A DNA stretch of 18,466 bases from an uncultured Clostridia bacterium (lineage in GTDB: Bacteria > Bacillota > Clostridia > Lachnospirales > Bianqueaceae), in assembly GCA_937892735.1 (NCBI GenBank), contig CALBGL010000097.1:1-18466 (forward strand), read 5' to 3'. The translations under genes and the position numbers were made by a program. The notes beneath the pieces are model-generated. The model did not search any database, had not been told where the DNA came from, and worked only from the letters and a program-made list of their open reading frames with translations. Positions 14,937 to 18,466 of the stretch are shown here, piece after piece; within the stretch, counting starts at the first letter, position 1; every line of letters starts with the position of its first letter.

Positions 14937-17657
14937 ATGCTGCAAATCAAGAATATATGTAAGCAATATGTGACTGGTGAGTTGGTGCAGGAAGCTCTGG
15001 ATGATGTCAGCCTGAACCTGCGGGATAATGAGTTTGTGGCGATTTTGGGCCCCAGTGGTTCCGGTAAAACAACGCTGCTCAATATCATCGGCGGGCTGGA
15101 TCGTTATGATAGTGGCGATCTGATTATCAACGGGATCTCTACCAAGAAATATAAAGACAGAGACTGGGATTCCTACCGCAATCATACGATTGGATTCGTG
15201 TTTCAGAGTTATAATCTGATCCCGCATCAAACTGTTCTGGCCAATGTAGAGCTGGCTCTGACCATTTCCGGCATCTCCCGGTCTGAACGCCGCAAACGAG
15301 CCATCACCGCGCTGGAGCAGGTGGGACTGGGTGAGCAGCTCCACAAAAAACCCAATCAGATGTCCGGCGGACAGATGCAGCGCGTGGCCATTGCCCGTGC
15401 CCTGGTCAATAATCCGGATATTCTTCTAGCAGATGAACCCACGGGAGCTCTGGACTCGGATACCAGCATACAGGTTATGGATCTTCTGAAGGAAGTTGCC
15501 AAAGATCGGCTGGTCGTCATGGTGACGCACAATCCGGAGCTGGCCGAGCAATACGCCAATCGTATCGTACGACTGCGCGACGGTAAAATCATCGACGATA
15601 CCAATCCCTATGTATTGGATGAGAAATCGCTGGCCGCGCCGAAGCACGAGAACATGGGACGCGCTGCCATGTCTTTTTTCACCGCGCTCTCGTTGAGCTT
15701 CAACAATCTGCGGACGAAAAAAGCACGAACACTCCTGACTGCCTTCGCGGGTTCTATCGGCATCATCGGTATCGCTCTGATTCTCTCCCTGTCGAATGGC
15801 GTGAATCAGTATATCACCGATATTCAACGGGATACCATGACCTCGTATCCTATTTCCATTCAAGCAGAGACCATCGATCTTTCGAGCATCATGTCCGCTG
15901 GGCAGTCCGCGGCACACGATACGGAAACCGATCATGATCTGAATGGCGTCTACGCCAATAACACGGATATGGAACTCATCAGTACCATGACTACCAGTAT
16001 CACAGAAAATAACCTGACCGATTTCAAGTCATATCTGGATGATCCGGGCAGTGAAATTCATCAATATCTGGGGGAAAATGGTATCGTCTATTCCTACAAC
16101 ACTCAATTCGACGTATATACCTACGATCCGGAAGAAGAGTTTGTCAATACAAATGGCAGTACATTATCCGATAACGCCAGCAATACCCCCTCCATGATGC
16201 AGAGTATGAACGAGATGATGGGAGTCAGCAATAATCCCTTCGAAGAATTGCTGCCCGGTCAGGATGATACGCTGATCAGTTCCGCTGTGACCGATCATTA
16301 TGACCTACTCTATGGCAGCTGGCCCACAGCCTACAATGAGATTGTTTTAATTCTGGATGAAAACAACGAAATCCCTTCTTCTGTTCTGTATGAGCTGGGC
16401 CTTCTGCCCGCCAGCGAATATCGGGAACTGCAAGAACAGATGGACCGCGGCGAGGAGATCACACTGGAAGAACATTCCTGGACTTACGAAGATATCTGCG
16501 AAAAAGTATATTATCTGATACCTGCCTGTGATTATTATGTAGAAAATGAGGAAGGGCTCTATGCTTATGTCGGAGATGATGATGAAGCCCTCGCGGATCT
16601 CGTTGAAAATGGTGTGCAGCTTACGATCACAGGTATCATTCGGCCTTCCGCGGACAGCAACGCCCTTCTGATGAACGGCTATATGGGCTATACAAAAGCT
16701 TTAACGGATTATCTGATTGATTATACCAATCAAAGCCCCGTTGTTCAGGCACAGATCGGCAGTCCGGATGTCAATGTTGTCAACGGATTCCAGTTTGAGC
16801 CCGAGGATGACGCCGAGAAAATTACGGAGGCCAAGGAATATCTGGCAAATCTGAGCATTTCGGATAAGGCCGCGCTATGCCAGCAAATGATCCGGACCAT
16901 GTATGCAGACAATCCAGAACAGCTAGAAGCTATGTCCTCTCTGGGCGAGACAGAGCTTGCAGGCATGCTAGATCAATATCTAGCTAACGATATGCTCGAT
17001 GACGAATCACTCCTCATGCTCTACGATAGCTATATTTCCCCTGGCAGCTACGATGACAACATGACAGCCTTTGGCTGGGTCAGTCTGGATGCCCCTTCTT
17101 CGATCAATATTTATGCGGATAGTTTCGAAGATAAAGATCTCATCGCAGACTGCATAGAAGACTATAATGCAACTGCCTCTTCCGAGAACCAGATCCATTA
17201 TACCGATTATGTGGGACTTCTGATGTCCTCTGTGACTACCATCGTCGATGTCATCTCCTATGTACTGATCGCTTTTGTCTCCGTATCACTCATTGTTTCT
17301 TCTATCATGATCGGAATCATCACATATATTTCCGTTCTGGAACGAACCAAGGAGATCGGTATTTTGCGCGCCATCGGCGCTTCGAAGCGTAATGTGGCGC
17401 AGGTCTTTAACGCGGAGACCTTCATCATCGGGCTTTGTTCCGGTCTGCTGGGCGTGGGCATCACCGTACTGCTGCTTATCCCCATCAACTCAATCATCCA
17501 CTCTCTGGCGGATACTCTCACGATCAACGCGTCATTGCCGATTGTCGCCGCCGGTTTCCTGGTGCTTCTAAGTATGCTTCTGACTATGATCGCAGGTCTG
17601 CTTCCTTCTCGCAAGGCGGCCAAGAAAGATCCTGTGACGGCACTGCGAACCGAATAA
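14937..17657 (+). CDS. MacB/FtsX-type ABC transporter, ATPase fused to permease, with a very large ectodomain
   Basis: This 906-residue protein starts with a LolD/MacB-like ATPase: Walker A GPSGSGKTT (38-46), Q-loop Gln90, signature MSGGQ (142-146), Walker B LLADEPTGALD (Glu167) and His198. A first membrane helix lies near residues 266-287. An acidic extracellular domain of about 475 residues follows (about 290-765). Three closely packed helices then lie near 768-800, 828-851 and 867-891, with the FtsX-family element LERTKEIGILRAIGAS between the second and third. The four-helix layout is that of mechanotransmission transporters such as MacB. These drive work outside the membrane, for example lipoprotein or peptide handling and antibiotic resistance, and not ordinary import. 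No adaptor protein, sensor kinase or response regulator is adjacent, so its partner is unknown. GGAGGAG at 14921-14927 supports the start. Confidence 0.92.
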   Translation: MLQIKNICKQYVTGELVQEALDDVSLNLRDNEFVAILGPSGSGKTTLLNIIGGLDRYDSGDLIINGISTKKYKDRDWDSYRNHTIGFVFQSYNLIPHQTVLANVELALTISGISRSERRKRAITALEQVGLGEQLHKKPNQMSGGQMQRVAIARALVNNPDILLADEPTGALDSDTSIQVMDLLKEVAKDRLVVMVTHNPELAEQYANRIVRLRDGKIIDDTNPYVLDEKSLAAPKHENMGRAAMSFFTALSLSFNNLRTKKARTLLTAFAGSIGIIGIALILSLSNGVNQYITDIQRDTMTSYPISIQAETIDLSSIMSAGQSAAHDTETDHDLNGVYANNTDMELISTMTTSITENNLTDFKSYLDDPGSEIHQYLGENGIVYSYNTQFDVYTYDPEEEFVNTNGSTLSDNASNTPSMMQSMNEMMGVSNNPFEELLPGQDDTLISSAVTDHYDLLYGSWPTAYNEIVLILDENNEIPSSVLYELGLLPASEYRELQEQMDRGEEITLEEHSWTYEDICEKVYYLIPACDYYVENEEGLYAYVGDDDEALADLVENGVQLTITGIIRPSADSNALLMNGYMGYTKALTDYLIDYTNQSPVVQAQIGSPDVNVVNGFQFEPEDDAEKITEAKEYLANLSISDKAALCQQMIRTMYADNPEQLEAMSSLGETELAGMLDQYLANDMLDDESLLMLYDSYISPGSYDDNMTAFGWVSLDAPSSINIYADSFEDKDLIADCIEDYNATASSENQIHYTDYVGLLMSSVTTIVDVISYVLIAFVSVSLIVSSIMIGIITYISVLERTKEIGILRAIGASKRNVAQVFNAETFIIGLCSGLLGVGITVLLLIPINSIIHSLADTLTINASLPIVAAGFLVLLSMLLTMIAGLLPSRKAAKKDPVTALRTE

Positions 17658-17658
17658 T

Positions 17659-18192
17659 CAGGAAGATGCCAATGGATGGACCAAATACGGTCAATGGTAT
17701 GAGGAAAAGGTGGCCAAAGTTGCCGATTTTTCCCGTGCCGAATGGTGCAACATGTTTCTGATGTAGGTCTTTCACAAAGCCGGCGCAATAGACAGCCAGG
17801 TGTATCCGTCAACCTCGCCACAGGACAGTGTCTGTCCGTACTGCCTATCCTGGTTCGAGGTGCGAGAACGCCGAACCGGGGCCGATGATATGCCGCATTC
17901 CGGTGATATCGTATTTTATCGCTGAAATGCCAATATGTCCTATATTGATCACATCGGCCTTATAGAGAAGGTCGATGGTTCTTCCGCGAGTATCGCGAAA
18001 ATGGCCGTAATTAAAGGCAACAAAAACAACTCCGTATCTCGCCGTATCATCGCCTATCGAGCCGCAGAAGTCACCGCGACGGTGCGTCCGTCCAAAAATT
18101 TCAGCAGGACACTGCTATATAATCTGCCAGCACTGCCGGTACCGCAACCTGGAAAAAACTATGCGGCGTATAAATACAAAACTCCCCCCTGA
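17659..18192 (+). pseudogene. Decayed CHAP-domain peptidoglycan hydrolase gene
   Basis: Read in one frame from 17659 the sequence encodes a recognisable CHAP domain. Its catalytic Cys lies in AEWCNMF (codon 17746-17748), a SGDIVFYR strand follows, and the catalytic His lies in YIDHIGLIE (codon 17950-17952). The end has the usual GN-x-R-R-x-Y pattern. Family members cut peptide or amide bonds in the cell wall. Two in-frame stops interrupt it: TAG at 17764-17766 and TGA at 17923-17925. Both stand where the family usually has Trp, so each could arise from TGG by one G-to-A change. The start codon and signal peptide are missing, and the remnant abuts the transporter stop. No frameshift is needed to read it. 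It is a recent-looking, 5'-truncated pseudogene. Confidence 0.85.
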
Positions 18193-18216
18193 GTCCACGC
18201 AGAGGGGAATTTTTTT
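18183..18216 (+). terminator. Terminator after the CHAP relic
   Basis: TCCCCCCT (18183-18190) pairs with AGAGGGGA (18201-18208) apart from one mismatch, and seven T follow. It overlaps the final codons of the relic and is the first clear terminator after the MacB-type gene. Confidence 0.75.
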
Positions 18217-18221
18217 CGGTT

Positions 18222-18275
18222 CTTCCCTCCGCCAAAACGGATCTCAGCCTCATTCCACGCGAAGGGAAGTTTTTT
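18222..18275 (+). terminator. Second terminator in tandem
   Basis: CTTCCCT (18222-18228) pairs with AGGGAAG (18263-18269), followed by six T. The loop of 34 bases includes CCG/CGG. Its right half (CCACGC, then a GGG-AA arm and a T-run) resembles that of the terminator just before it. Confidence 0.5.
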
Positions 18276-18466
18276 ATACGCTAACCCACCATTTCACCCT
18301 CTTCGAGTTTTTCAGTTTGCGTATAATTCAGTTGCGGAAGGAACCTCTCTTCCTCGTTTTATACGCTATCCCGCACTTTCGCCCTCTTCGAGTTTTTCAG
18401 TTTGCGTATAATTCAGTTGCTAAAGGAACCTCTCTTCCTCGTTTTATACGCTATCTCACATTTTTG
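18272..18466. repeat. 85-base tandem repeat, at least 2.3 copies, continuing beyond the window
   Basis: Unit 1 (18272-18356) and unit 2 (18357-18441) are both exactly 85 bases with 7 differences; a third begins at 18442. Each starts TTTTATACGC and contains GCGTATA at unit positions 48-54, so TATACGC and GCGTATA form an inverted pair. A second short hairpin, AGGAA/TTCCT, lies near the unit end. The period is not a multiple of three and the frames contain stops, so it is non-coding. Confidence 0.9.

Noticed and set aside
17764..17925. Stop-codon read-through or Trp recoding in the CHAP relic
   Set aside because: TGA and TAG act as ordinary stops for other genes in the window, the gene lacks a start and signal peptide, and two different stop codons are involved. 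Decay is the simpler explanation.
18272..18466. CRISPR array
   Set aside because: The 85-base units are nearly identical throughout and directly adjacent, with no short constant repeat alternating with unique spacers.

Overview
The window looks like chromosome from a gut-type Firmicute, most likely a Clostridium-class bacterium of the Lachnospiraceae kind. This is inferred from AGGAGG ribosome sites, sigma-A promoters with 17-base spacers, Gram-positive lipoproteins, a DegV protein, a heterodimeric ABC exporter with an LSQGQ/LDDSTS pair, and a fused MacB-type transporter with a very large ectodomain. No RNA gene, CRISPR array, insertion sequence or phage gene was seen.

Layout from left to right. 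Positions 1-277 (minus) hold the start of a secreted C39-like cysteine peptidase with a strong promoter and an unusually long leader. A DegV fatty-acid-binding protein (645-1517, minus) is divergent from a four-gene carbohydrate (CUT1) ABC importer operon (1702-6183): ATPase, two permeases and a lipoprotein binding protein that also has a C-terminal membrane anchor. A small lipoprotein with an Ala/Ser/Glu/Val repeat linker and two OB-fold-like units follows (6277-7158) on its own promoter, whose transcript should begin with a hairpin. A relic of a DUF234-type ATPase lies at 7235-7348.

Positions 7432-11053 (minus) encode a two-subunit ABC exporter of the BmrCD/TM287-288 type. It is driven by a perfect TTGACA-17-TATAAT promoter with a 25-base palindromic operator just downstream of the predicted start, but no regulator gene is adjacent. 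Divergent from it is a cytoplasmic family 2 glycoside hydrolase (11244-14009), which meets an HD-domain phosphohydrolase (14011-14673, minus) tail to tail with one base between them. Divergent again is a 906-residue MacB/FtsX-type ABC transporter (14937-17657).

Immediately after that transporter lies a decayed CHAP-domain peptidoglycan hydrolase gene, readable in one frame but with two stops where tryptophan is expected. Two similar terminators follow, then an 85-base tandem repeat that runs off the end of the window.

Functionally the window mixes carbohydrate uptake and hydrolysis, export or envelope defence, and cell-surface proteins. The most unusual material is non-coding or decayed: the exporter operator, the 85-base repeat, the two gene relics, and the 5' leaders of the peptidase and the repeat lipoprotein. 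No clearly new multi-gene system was found.
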